From: Lycorma delicatula
Taxonomy: Eukaryota > Arthropoda > Insecta > Hemiptera > Fulgoridae
Direction: 5' to 3'
Length of the DNA: 64,000 bases
Assembly: GCF_047948215.1 (NCBI RefSeq)
Contig: NC_134455.1
Location: 295,012,647-295,076,646 of the forward strand
Shown here: in pieces, positions 58,601 to 64,000 of the stretch
How positions within the stretch are numbered: position 1 is the stretch's first letter
Layout of the letters: each line of letters opens with the position of its first letter
Notes under the pieces: model-generated
The model's database searches: none
What the model was told of the DNA's origin: nothing
The model's input: the letters and a program-made list of their open reading frames with translations, nothing else
Translations under genes and position numbers: made by a program

Positions 58601-61600
58601 TCAAATTCCATTAAAAAAATTGCCTCGATTCAACAGATGGAGTGAAAAGTATGACAGGTACAAGAAATGGGTTTGTCGCTATTTTGAAAGAAAAAATTAA
58701 TCACGATATACTTACTTACCATTGTATTACTCATCAGGAAGCATCTGCGCAGAAATTTCCTGAAGAAATTTGCAAAGTAATGGAATTGGTGATTAAGATT
58801 ATCAACTCCATTGTAGCTAAAGCTCTTTACCATCGCTAATTTAAAGAATTTCTAATCAAGATAGAGAATAGGTATGCAGATCTTCTGCTGCATAACAAGG
58901 TTCATTAGTTATCGAGAGGAAACGTTTTAAAACGTTTCGCTTCACTGTTTACTGAAATAAAAGCATTTCTTCTTGAGAAGAGTGTTCACTATGCAGAGCT
59001 AACAAACAATCTGTGGATCCAGAAATTTTATTTCAGGGTGGATGTTACTTCTCATTTAAATCAGCTTAATCGTATGTTACAAGAAAAAGGAAACACAGTT
59101 TTTTCGATGTTAGAAGTAATTTCATTCGAAAATAAATTGTTGCTTTTTGCTGAAGATTTTGAAAGAGAAACTCTAATTCGCTTTACACGCCTATTGAAAT
59201 ATTGTTGAGAAAATAAGTCTAATATTGATATTTGCTATTTCAGAACAACACTGTTAAATATGAAGGAAGCTTTTCTCAGTAGATTCAAAGACTTTAGAAA
59301 AGGCAAAGTGACGTTAGCCTTTGTTAAAAAAAACCTCTGAATGCCATGGTAACACAAATAAATTTTTCACCCTTTAATACTGATATTGGCAGCTGTGCCA
59401 ATTTAGAGCTATTGGAGAAAAATAAATGTGAATTAAGTTTACAGCACAAGTAGTCTGCTTTGAAAGATCTGCAGAGGGAAGATATGTTGATTTTTAACAC
59501 CTGGAATAGTATTCCTGACTCGTATGATTGACTAAAGAAACTAGTGTTTGCTGTTCTTTCCTTATTTGGGTCTACATATTTATGCGAACAATTATTTTCA
59601 AGCGTGAACTTTATCAAGTGTAAATTAAGAAATCGGCTTATCAATGAGAACTTGGAATCGTGCCTAAAATTAAAAACAACAACGTTCAAACTTGACTTAC
59701 CATTACTTTCCAAGGAAATGTAAGGCAATTGTTCACATTAGTGGAGTATTTGCAGTTTTTTTTAAGGATACCTTTTATATTATTTAACTTATGTTTTTAA
59801 ATAAATATTATGGTTATATAAGTATGATACCAAGTTTTATTTAATCTACCATTAGTTAAACTAAGACATATTTAGCAAAGGCAAGCTCGAGAGTGTACTT
59901 TTGATCCTAATTATTTCCATAAAAATGTCTCTACTAAAGCAAAGCTTAATTTTTAAAAAAAATTAAAAAATACTTATACCACATTCTTTTCAAAATTAAC
60001 CGTTTGCAAACGTCAATTTTCATATTACTCCAATATATTTTCTAACAAAACCCCCAATCATTTTAACACCCAAATAATAAAAAGTAATCTAATCAAAGAA
60101 ATAGATGAATGGGTGAAACACTATGTAATATTTTAACCCTTCAAGCCGGTATTTACATTTTTAAAGCCCTACCCTACTGCCAGTAATTTAAATGCCCAAC
60201 CAGCAGCTGTATTACAGTACTAAAAGTAAAAAATTATAGCTTCAAAACTGTTACACCAATTTAAACCAAATTTTCAGCAAAAGAATCATCCACTTTTTCC
60301 CATCTCCAATTTATGTCTTTTCTTTTACGCTTCACTTGTATATCAATATAGTCATCACTATCGCCACTACTCTGTTCAGAATCTTCTTTGTTTTCATTAC
60401 GATTTTTTGGCCCAAAATCTTCATCAATTTCGTCACTATCAAATATTCTAATGTGTTACTGTCACACGACTCATCTAAACATTCAATAATTTGTTCCAAC
60501 GTAAGATTACGCGACGTGCTTAACCCGGCCATTTTCATTTACTCACAGCTGACACAACTGACTGAAAAAAAAGCATTCAACTTTGTAGAACAAAATCGTA
60601 CTTCATCACCAATATGCAATCCTACGCAATTACAAAAACACAAAGAAGAAGAACGAAGTCTCGTGATAACACAGAGCGAGTTGTTTAAATAAACATTCCG
60701 AGATGGCAGTGTTATGAAGTTCTGAAGCAAGCACTGCGCGCTGCGAGACTTGTCACGTCCACCCGTCAATACATACAACTTAACATGAACAACTTCACAT
60801 TCTCCCTGCCCGAAGGATTAGATTACCAAATTGAAATAAAAAAATAATCCATACTAATAAAAATAAATTTAATATATTATTATACAACAAAATAAATGAA
60901 TATACTACTTAACATTAAAAAAACTACATATATAAAACTGTATTTAAGTCTATTTAGTTAACTTAATTTTTCAATTTACATGTTTTTTATATTAATATAT
61001 CGCATTACAAAAATCATGTATTTTCCTTTAGTTAAATTTTGTATTTTTAATTAGTTCTTTTTAATAATCATCCTGTTATGATATGAACTCGCAGTAACAC
61101 TCAAGGCTTCTTTTGCTAGCTGCGTCATGGACAAATATGTTGAATAAAATTGTCCCACTTTCAATCACCACTAAAATTACCACCACTTTCATGTTTGTTG
61201 ATGTCAAAATTTTTGTGAAATGAGGAATAAAGGTGATTGTGATGTGCAATTTACAGATAGTGCAATTCAAATAGCACATTTTTTATTACAGGAAAATGTA
61301 AAATTTTAACATATACATTTCAAAATAATCCCTTATTAGACACTTACTCAATTAATCATTATAAACTGAAAACATAGAACTGAGATTGTATGTAACAAAC
61401 AGTTGACACAACATACATCACTACTAAGTGAGTATTAATATAACCAGTCTCCTGAATTATTCCTTCTATTCTATTTTTCTTTAGTGGTTGGGAGGTAATG
61501 GTGATTTTCTAAAAAAAATGCGTGTAATCAAAATCAGTTACTGTTTGAAGTACCTTGAAATATATTGTATAGAATCCAAATTATACTTTATAAGCTTGAA

Positions 61601-63202
61601 AGAATCTAAAATAAACTCTTTGAGAAATACATTTTACAGGATTAGGAATGAGGAATTATATTTATTGCTTTTACTCTGTATATTTTACTTAAATTATTTA
61701 ATTACACTTCACAAATCAGTTTTTGTGTTCTCAGAATGTTAATAAGATGGCAGCTTGTATTTTATGTATTGTAATTCCATACTATTTAGTTATTTGCCAA
61801 TTAACACAATAAATTGGCAAAGTAAGTTGTACAATGACTTTAGCAATGGTCTTGATATTGTCATTAAAAAATTCAAAAATTCATGTAATTTTCTGTTACA
61901 AAGATGATGAGGGTGCACATCATCATCTTTGTAACAGAGTAATAAGTAATAAGAGGAATGTGCAATTCCTCTTATTTGCTTGTTTCATAATTTCTTTATT
62001 TAAGCTGTTATTTCAAACTGCTTTTTAAAATGTTTTACTGGGAACTTGCTTTAATCCAACCTATTTCGTTTATTGTTATCTTCCACTTTTGTTAATTTTT
62101 AGATATTTTTTATTTTAAATATTAATAGTATATTATTTATTATAAATCATTTTCATATTATATTTTCAAGTTTGAATGAATATCTGCATGCTTTCATCTA
62201 ATGTAAATAAATTATACTACTAAGTGTAAGTATACTTAGAGTAGTAAAATAAAACTTTTAACAAAGTTTTTATTAACCAATAACCTTTCACTTAGAAATT
62301 CATTAGAAAGTAATGTTGAAAACTAAGAATGAAATTGTTGTAGGATTACTGGTTTATGGCTTTTTACTTAAAAGATAGGTTATGGATTTAAAACCATGTC
62401 CGTTTTATTTATTTATGTATTACAAAACTTCATCCCATAAAAAAATAATAAATAAAATATACTCACTTCTAGTTATGTTTTCTCCTTGATTAATTTCAGC
62501 AAATAATGCAGATTTATCAATTGTATAATCAAGTCCAAGGTCACCAAGTTGTGGAAGGGCACCATCACCACTTTTTGTTCCAGAGCAAACTAGACCAGTT
62601 GTGTGATACCGTTCGATGTATTTTTGTAACTCTGATAAAGTCTCTACCCACGCCTTTGCCCAATTAACATGTTTCTGATCTCTATAATTGAAATAAAATT
62701 TAAAAAAATTAAAATAAATTAACATCATTTAAAATATACCAAAAATATTAATGTTAGTCATTAAGAGTGATTCCATTTAATCAATTCTTAAATGATTTTT
62801 TTAATACTAAATAAACTGAAAACACTAATAATGATCATTATAGGCTGAGTAGTTTTTAATATTTTTTTAACCTTATAAAAAAATAGGAGGTATGTTCAGT
62901 CATCTTTACCACTGAGGGTTAGTGAATAAAAAAAATCTTAATATACTATACAAATAAAAAGACAAACAACAGGTTTATAAGATTTATTATAAGATCAACA
63001 TGCAACTAAAAAAATATCAGTTATTCGAGAACACAATCTTAAATTGATAACAATTACAATAAAAAGATCTCAATAGAAATTTATCTATAATTTCTACAAG
63101 ATAATTTGCTTTTACTCACGTCTGCTCCCAATCCTTTAAAATTTGATTTGTATAAAATTTGCCAGCACCACTCATTTCCATCACATATTGTACTGGTGTT
63201 GT
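31579..63202 (-). CDS. CAP: Adenylyl cyclase-associated protein (CAP), 3' part, six coding exons
   Basis: CAP recycles actin: its N-terminal helical domain acts with cofilin on filaments, its WH2 and CARP domains bind monomers and promote nucleotide exchange. Coding segments are 63202-63120, 62681-62467, 54342-54170, 44643-44437, 34411-34268 and 31686-31579, about 309 residues. They run colinear with human CAP1. The end of the helical domain reads [20 protein letters not shown] and [15 protein letters not shown]. The WH2-type linker reads [14 protein letters not shown] and [13 protein letters not shown]. The CARP beta-helix includes [17 protein letters not shown] and [20 protein letters not shown], and the C terminus PEQFKTTV. 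Every junction is canonical and in frame. The polyproline segment normally found before SALFAEINQ is absent. Drosophila capulet is the likely orthologue. The 5' exons lie beyond base 64000. Introns carry about 30 kb of transposons. Confidence 0.93.
31738..32080. repeat. Dispersed repeat of unknown family, copy 1
   Basis: The segment shares GCAATATCCATTTTGACTAG, TTTCAGCATGA, ACATATGTATCTCGCATAAC, TCAAAAATGATTAG and TAGGATGTTG with the right edge of the window (63820-64000). The order and spacing are the same. No coding sequence is visible. Confidence 0.7.
32172..32470 (-). mobile_element. SINE family A, full length, with target duplication
   Basis: On the minus strand it starts ACCCACCGGGTTGGTCTAGT, has the Pol III A box around TGGTCTAGTGGTGAACGC and B box GTTCAAGTCC, then the body and a tail GAGGCTAAGCAGGAAAAAGA. 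The flanks AAATATGAGGAATCT (32157-32171) and AAATATGAGGAGTCT (32471-32485) match at 14 of 15 bases. Confidence 0.9.
32486..33495. other. CAP last intron, no recognised feature
   Basis: AT-rich sequence with no transposon or exon recognised. Confidence 0.45.
33496..33570. repeat. Two adjacent perfect palindromes
   Basis: TAGTTGATC (33496-33504) pairs with 33507-33515 around CA. Directly next to it, A10-GATTGTTAGTCAG (33517-33539) pairs perfectly over 23 bases with 33544-33566 around CCAG. Confidence 0.92.
33571..34267. other. CAP last intron, right part
   Basis: AT-rich, nothing recognised. Confidence 0.45.
34268..34411 (-). CDS. CAP: CAP coding exon (CARP domain)
   Basis: The exon has 144 bases in phase 0: [48 protein letters not shown]. 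Human CAP1 reads [20 protein letters not shown]. The acceptor is ATTTTTCAG and the donor GTAAGT. These are parallel beta-helix coils of the actin-monomer-binding CARP domain. Confidence 0.95.
34563..34604 (-). ncRNA. Degenerate hammerhead ribozyme motif in left Penelope arm
   Basis: The minus strand has stem I CTACAA, core CTGATGA, stem II TGTG/CACA, then AAAGTACTA and stem I partner TTGTAG. The GAAA box has lost or changed its G (the sequence after CACA reads AAAG), so catalysis is unlikely here. Stem pairing itself is intact. Confidence 0.6.
35027..36049 (+). pseudogene. Penelope RT and GIY-YIG endonuclease, broken
   Basis: Open pieces at 35026-35226, 35166-35396, 35429-35806 and 35813-36049 join into one product. 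The RT part reads [20 protein letters not shown], then CYDIFVVYN where YVDDIFVVYN is expected, so the catalytic aspartate pair is incomplete. Next come [33 protein letters not shown], and then the GIY-YIG block [10 protein letters not shown]. The C-terminal part reads [20 protein letters not shown]. Frameshifts and a missing codon pair make it inactive. Confidence 0.82.
36125..36179. repeat. Perfect 21-bp palindrome at the Penelope 3' side
   Basis: AAAACAAAACATACTACTTG... at 36125-36145 pairs base for base with 36159-36179. The 13-base loop contains TTGGCTGGCCAA, whose ends also pair. It lies between the endonuclease frame and the right terminal copy. Confidence 0.88.
36400..36441 (+). ncRNA. 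Hammerhead ribozyme motif in right Penelope arm
   Basis: In sense with the Penelope frames, stem I strand TACAA (36401-36405) precedes CTGATGA (36406-36412). After a short stem-loop II, GAAA follows at 36426-36429, then GTACTA and the stem I partner TTGTA (36436-36440). Cleavage would fall after A36435. Stem III is only two pairs around the self-complementary AGTACT. This is the minimal type known from Penelope elements, thought to work best as a dimer. Stem II is poorly paired in this copy. Confidence 0.65.
36645..37770 (-). mobile_element. HTH/DUF4817-type DNA transposon, decayed
   Basis: Minus-strand frames show [19 protein letters not shown] (first Asp block), NVWCV then [10 protein letters not shown], the [12 protein letters not shown] segment and the [13 protein letters not shown] block (WG box of IS630-like enzymes). 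An inverted 18-base match, AAATGAAAGAGAAACACT at about 36681-36698 with its complement at about 37721-37738, lies just inside the ends. The outermost right end appears rearranged. Confidence 0.75.
37790..38236 (+). mobile_element. Second Penelope-like fragment
   Basis: Frames read [20 protein letters not shown] (matching [20 protein letters not shown] of the element at 35.4 kb) and, near 38150-38230, a GIY-YIG-like [11 protein letters not shown] then [14 protein letters not shown]. It ends where the mariner begins at about 38237. Confidence 0.65.
38237..39337 (-). mobile_element. mariner-family transposon, decayed
   Basis: Minus-strand frames give [20 protein letters not shown] and [20 protein letters not shown] (N-terminal domain and WVPH-like box). 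They continue with [20 protein letters not shown] (first catalytic Asp) and a C-terminal [15 protein letters not shown] end near 38300. The right edge, TCAGCCCACCCT, resembles a mariner terminal repeat; the left one is not evident. Confidence 0.78.
39338..39754. other. CAP intron sequence
   Basis: AT-rich, no recognised feature up to the RTE target site. Confidence 0.5.
39766..43050 (+). mobile_element. Full-length RTE-family LINE with 11-bp target duplication
   Basis: The element is 3,285 bases long, flanked by ATCGCTTGGAA at 39755-39765 and 43051-43061. It has a ~320-base leader, one long open frame (endonuclease plus RT) and a short tail TCAAATGACTGAAGACA followed by about 15 A. It serves as the reference for four other copies in this window (1636-2003, 3751-6865, 24908-24960, and the split copy 46394-53539). 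It lies antisense in a CAP intron. Confidence 0.95.
40089..43031 (+). pseudogene. RTE endonuclease-reverse transcriptase, two nonsense codons
   Basis: All sections share one frame, about 980 codons. The only visible lesions are TAA at 41274 (AAA in the copy at 51.7 kb) and TAA at 41766 (TAC in other copies). Endonuclease motifs run [34 protein letters not shown] and SDHNLV (about codons 35-265). RT motifs follow: [47 protein letters not shown] and [10 protein letters not shown]. The C terminus carries WIGHILRH-like [20 protein letters not shown]. The natural start is uncertain: no ATG opens the frame in this copy, while the copy at 46.5 kb has ATG at 46510 in the matching frame. The enzyme would nick target DNA and prime reverse transcription. 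Confidence 0.9.
43062..44436. other. CAP intron, no recognised feature
   Basis: AT-rich sequence; only short random frames were seen. Confidence 0.5.
44437..44643 (-). CDS. CAP: CAP coding exon (start of CARP beta-helix)
   Basis: The exon has 207 bases in phase 0: [54 protein letters not shown] and [13 protein letters not shown]. It matches the human NLVIEDTELKQVAYIYKC and [20 protein letters not shown] sequence. The acceptor is TTTTGTTTAG and the donor GTAAAC. Confidence 0.95.
44644..45761. other. CAP intron, mostly unassigned
   Basis: AT-rich; a 19-base tandem duplication (CTATGATAAACCTATAG type) lies near 45160-45195. The part 45640-45761 may be an old repeat, since it contains conserved-looking AACTTTTGACTGGATAAGC, but I could not place it. 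Confidence 0.4.
45778..46070 (+). mobile_element. SINE family A, full length, perfect 16-bp target duplication
   Basis: It begins CCCACCAGGTTGGTCTAGTG, with A box TGGTCTAGTGG and B box GTTCAAGTCC about 50 bases apart, as in tRNA genes. The body (GGATACCGGTGTTCTTTGGT, then GGAATGGTCAAACTGAGAAT) is not tRNA. The tail reads GAGGCTAAACAGGAAAACAG. GGGGATGAGGTAGATA flanks it at 45762-45777 and 46071-46086. The perfect duplication suggests a young insertion. Confidence 0.95.
46394..47455 (+). mobile_element. RTE LINE, 5' half of a split copy
   Basis: This matches 39775-40830 of the full-length copy, including the leader and the endonuclease start ([16 protein letters not shown]), then [20 protein letters not shown]. 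Indels and stops break the frame. It ends at the target duplication AGAAATCAA (47447-47455) of the R1-like element inserted in it. The frame is open upstream to an ATG at 46510, which hints at the ancestral start. Confidence 0.9.
47801..50764 (-). pseudogene. R1-clade ORF2 polyprotein, frameshifted
   Basis: Endonuclease pieces read [43 protein letters not shown] and [12 protein letters not shown] pieces include [56 protein letters not shown] and [10 protein letters not shown] (catalytic YADD). The C-terminal domain has the [17 protein letters not shown] zinc motif near 48000. Lesions are a 29-base tandem duplication near 50305-50340, a frameshift near 49840, another near 48690 and a stop near 48310. 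The product would have been about 960 residues. Confidence 0.9.
50700..51319 (-). CDS. R1-clade ORF1 (gag-like), C-terminal part
   Basis: One frame is open for over 200 codons. It includes [20 protein letters not shown] and [20 protein letters not shown], then three zinc knuckles: [28 protein letters not shown] (His replaced by Gln) and [16 protein letters not shown]. The N terminus is lost by 5' truncation. This would bind the element's RNA, but the element is defective. Confidence 0.85.
51320..53539 (+). mobile_element. RTE LINE, 3' half of a split copy
   Basis: After the duplicated AGAAATCAA, the RTE sequence resumes at the residue where the left half stopped and continues to the poly-A tail. 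Frames include [20 protein letters not shown] and the final [18 protein letters not shown]. Lesions include an ~80-base expansion of TAGATATGTAATCTTTACAT-like units at about 52650-52735 and a ~37-base deletion near 53155. A possible target duplication AAGATAA lies at 46386-46392 and 53546-53552, but the fit is weak. Confidence 0.9.
53540..54169. other. CAP intron, no recognised feature
   Basis: AT-rich; nothing recognised. Confidence 0.5.
54170..54342 (-). CDS. CAP: CAP coding exon (WH2 region and linker)
   Basis: The exon has 173 bases. It completes Asn, then reads [40 protein letters not shown] and [17 protein letters not shown]. LKKxT..MQTHKNP is the WH2 signature of CAP. Prolines usual in the second proline-rich stretch are reduced ([10 protein letters not shown] where other CAPs have GPxPFxxP). 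The acceptor is TCATATCAG and the donor GTAAGT. Confidence 0.9.
54343..54879. other. CAP intron sequence
   Basis: AT-rich; no recognised feature before the LINE relic. Confidence 0.45.
54880..57185 (+). mobile_element. CR1-like non-LTR retrotransposon relic
   Basis: The endonuclease part reads [20 protein letters not shown], then [26 protein letters not shown] and [12 protein letters not shown] pieces appear near 56100-56900: [37 protein letters not shown], [13 protein letters not shown] and [20 protein letters not shown] follows near 57040. Frames change often, so it is an old copy. The hAT element starts directly after it. Confidence 0.7.
57407..57480. repeat. 28-bp imperfect palindrome in hAT subterminal DNA
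   Basis: GTCGAATTGCTGCGCGCCGA at the start of 57407-57434 pairs with 57453-57480 at 26 of 28 positions around an 18-base loop. It may be a transposase-binding subterminal repeat. Confidence 0.8.
57869..59723 (+). pseudogene. hAT transposase (GTF2IRD2/ZBED-like), broken
   Basis: The product begins [20 protein letters not shown]. Part of a BED-like zinc finger follows ([11 protein letters not shown]). Next come [40 protein letters not shown] and [20 protein letters not shown] (first catalytic Asp region). [20 protein letters not shown] and the [20 protein letters not shown] block then occur. The C-terminal hAT dimerisation domain reads [20 protein letters not shown] and [16 protein letters not shown]. 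It ends with TAA at 59721. Five or more frameshifts or stops break it. Confidence 0.85.
59724..60119. other. CAP intron sequence
   Basis: AT-rich, no recognised feature. Confidence 0.45.
60120..60782 (-). mobile_element. Possible piggyBac-like fragment
   Basis: The left edge TTAACCCTTCAAGCCGGTAT has the TTAA plus CCC form of a piggyBac end. On the minus strand a frame starts [20 protein letters not shown] and, after a frameshift, continues acidic ([14 protein letters not shown], then [11 protein letters not shown]) into a basic [11 protein letters not shown]. Such an acidic N terminus is common in piggyBac transposases. No catalytic region or matching right terminal repeat was seen. Confidence 0.35.
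60783..61891. other. CAP intron, no recognised feature
   Basis: AT-rich DNA; short frames only. Confidence 0.45.
61892..61976. repeat. Two neighbouring perfect hairpins
   Basis: TCTGTTACAAAGATGATGA (61892-61910) pairs perfectly with 61920-61938 around a 9-base loop. Nine bases on, AATAAGAGGAAT (61948-61959) pairs perfectly with 61965-61976 around GTGCA. Confidence 0.92.
61977..62466. other. CAP intron sequence
   Basis: AT-rich, nothing recognised. Confidence 0.45.
62467..62681 (-). CDS. CAP: CAP coding exon (end of helical domain, linker)
   Basis: The exon has 215 bases: [71 protein letters not shown]. Human CAP1 has [20 protein letters not shown] and, later, SALFAQINQGESIT. The region between HTTGL and SALF is short and has only one proline, where CAPs normally carry a polyproline profilin-binding run. 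The acceptor is TCAATTATAG and the donor GTGAGT. Confidence 0.92.
62682..63119. other. CAP intron, short
   Basis: This 438-base intron has canonical ends and no recognised repeat. Confidence 0.6.
63120..63202 (-). CDS. CAP: CAP coding exon (helical domain)
   Basis: The exon has 83 bases: [27 protein letters not shown] plus two bases. It matches [20 protein letters not shown] of human CAP1. The acceptor is TTTGATTTTAG and the donor GTGAGT. It is the first CAP exon visible; upstream exons lie outside the window. Confidence 0.88.
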
Positions 63203-63327
63203 CTAAAATCAAAATCAAACATATGATCAGAAAAAAGCTGTGTTAAAGAACAATTAATAAAAATTGTTTTTTTAATTAAAAAAAATTCTACTTACAGTTT
63301 ACAGAAGGCAATAAAGGAATAATTTAA

Positions 63328-63618
63328 CCCGCCGGGTTGGTCTACTGGTGAACTTGTCATCGTAAATCAGCTGATTTCAAAGTTGAGAGTTCTAAGGTTC
63401 AAATCCTAGTAAAGGCAATTACTTTTATATGGGTTTGAATACAAGATCGTGGTTACTGGTATTCTTTGGTGGTTGGGATTCAATTTATCACATTTCAATA
63501 ATGGTCACTTGAGTCTGTACAGAACTACACTTCATTTACATTCATACATATCCTTGTTCATCCTTTGAAGTAATACCTAACGGTGGTTCCGGAGGCTAAA
63601 CAGAAAAAGAAAGAAAAT
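63328..63618 (+). mobile_element. SINE family A, full length, with target duplication
   Basis: It starts CCCGCCGGGTTGGTCTACTG and has the same A box, B box (GTTCAAATCCTAG), body and GGCTAAACAGAAAAAGAAAG tail as the copies at 32172-32470 and 45778-46070, with more substitutions. AAGGAATAATT occurs at 63314-63324 and 63619-63629 as the target duplication. It is in a CAP intron. Confidence 0.9.
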
Positions 63619-63819
63619 AAGGAATAATTATACTGCCAGAAAAAAGAATCAGCAGCTTAAGTAATATATATAATTTATATTTTTACTAAGATGCAATAAA
63701 ATAATTAACATCTATATTTATTTTAAAGTTCTTTTACAGTACCACTCCTGAATGGTAACAATTAAAAAAAAAAATATATATATATATTAACAAATAATTA
63801 AAAAAAAACAATTTTTTAC

Positions 63820-64000
63820 TTCTTTGTACTTCGTATAAGGAACTATTGTATTCGCAGAAAATTTTGGTTTTCAGATTTCAATGGAAATATCCATTTTGAC
63901 TAGTTTCAGCATGATGTCTGTACATATGTATCTTGCATAACTCAAAAACGATTAGCTGTAGGATGTTGGAATTTTGTATTTAGGACTGTTCTAACATCTA
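63820..64000. repeat. Dispersed repeat of unknown family, copy 2 (runs off window)
   Basis: It matches 31738-31915 in order: AAATATCCATTTTGACTAGT, TTTCAGCATGA, ATATGTATCTTGCATAACTC, GATTAGCTGTAGGATGTTG and TTTAGGACTGTT. It continues past base 64000. Confidence 0.72.

Larger units (their letters stand above)
57193..59723 (+). mobile_element. hAT-superfamily transposon (GTF2IRD2-like), decayed
   Basis: The left end, GTGGTCGGCAAACCACAGCT, followed by GCATGCGGCTCTTT, is a recognisable hAT terminal repeat. The matching right end was not found, so the 3' side is probably truncated. The transposase occupies the right two thirds. A 28-bp inverted repeat at 57407-57480 lies in the subterminal region. 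Confidence 0.82.

Noticed and set aside
60120..60782. Complete piggyBac element
   Set aside because: The left edge and an acidic N-terminal frame fit, but there is no catalytic domain and no matching right inverted repeat, so only a low-confidence fragment is reported.
1..64000. CRISPR array, operon or phage-type defence system
   Set aside because: Introns, poly-A LINEs and SINEs show eukaryotic DNA; no regularly spaced repeats with unique spacers are present. The 58-bp array has no spacer structure.

Overview
This is AT-rich, intron-rich eukaryotic DNA, almost certainly from an insect. The transposon mix (CFDP2/BovB-like RTE, R1 and jockey clade LINEs, Penelope, BEL/Pao, mariner and IS630-like DNA elements, GTF2IRD2-like hAT, tRNA-derived SINEs) suggests a large repeat-rich genome, perhaps hemipteran. 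The order-level guess is inference only. I see no bacterial features, operons or CRISPR arrays.

Two host genes are present, both on the minus strand and both cut by the window edge. The first is NOMO (nodal modulator, an ER membrane protein). Its first five coding exons lie at 22433-22294, 20331-20232, 12008-11880, 8302-8145 and 2992-2809, and encode about 237 residues starting with a signal peptide; the remaining exons lie left of base 1. The second is CAP (adenylyl cyclase-associated protein; capulet in Drosophila). Its last six coding exons lie at 63202-63120, 62681-62467, 54342-54170, 44643-44437, 34411-34268 and 31686-31579; the 5' part lies right of base 64000. All visible exon junctions use GT/AG and keep frame. 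The two genes are transcribed in the same direction, with about 9 kb of repeat-rich DNA between the NOMO start and the CAP stop.

The rest of what can be identified is mostly mobile DNA in introns and in the intergenic gap. NOMO intron 4 (2993-8144) holds an RTE copy and a mariner relic. Intron 3 (8303-11879) holds SINEs, a mariner relic, a G-rich tract and a (TA)n array. Intron 2 (12009-20231) holds a complete Tc1/IS630-like transposon with perfect inverted ends, a second RTE type and an internally deleted jockey element. The intergenic gap holds an R1-like fragment with a tandem array beside it, DDE transposase scraps and a BEL/Pao integrase relic. The CAP introns hold a Penelope element with inverted terminal copies and hammerhead ribozyme motifs, a nearly intact RTE element with an 11-bp target duplication, an RTE copy split by an R1-clade element, a CR1-like LINE relic and a hAT relic.

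I found no new multi-gene system. The observations most worth checking are the hammerhead motifs in the Penelope ends, the loss of proline-rich segments from CAP, a group of perfect short-spaced palindromes, a degenerate ~58-bp tandem array, and a possible twin-priming inversion at 23.4-24.9 kb.
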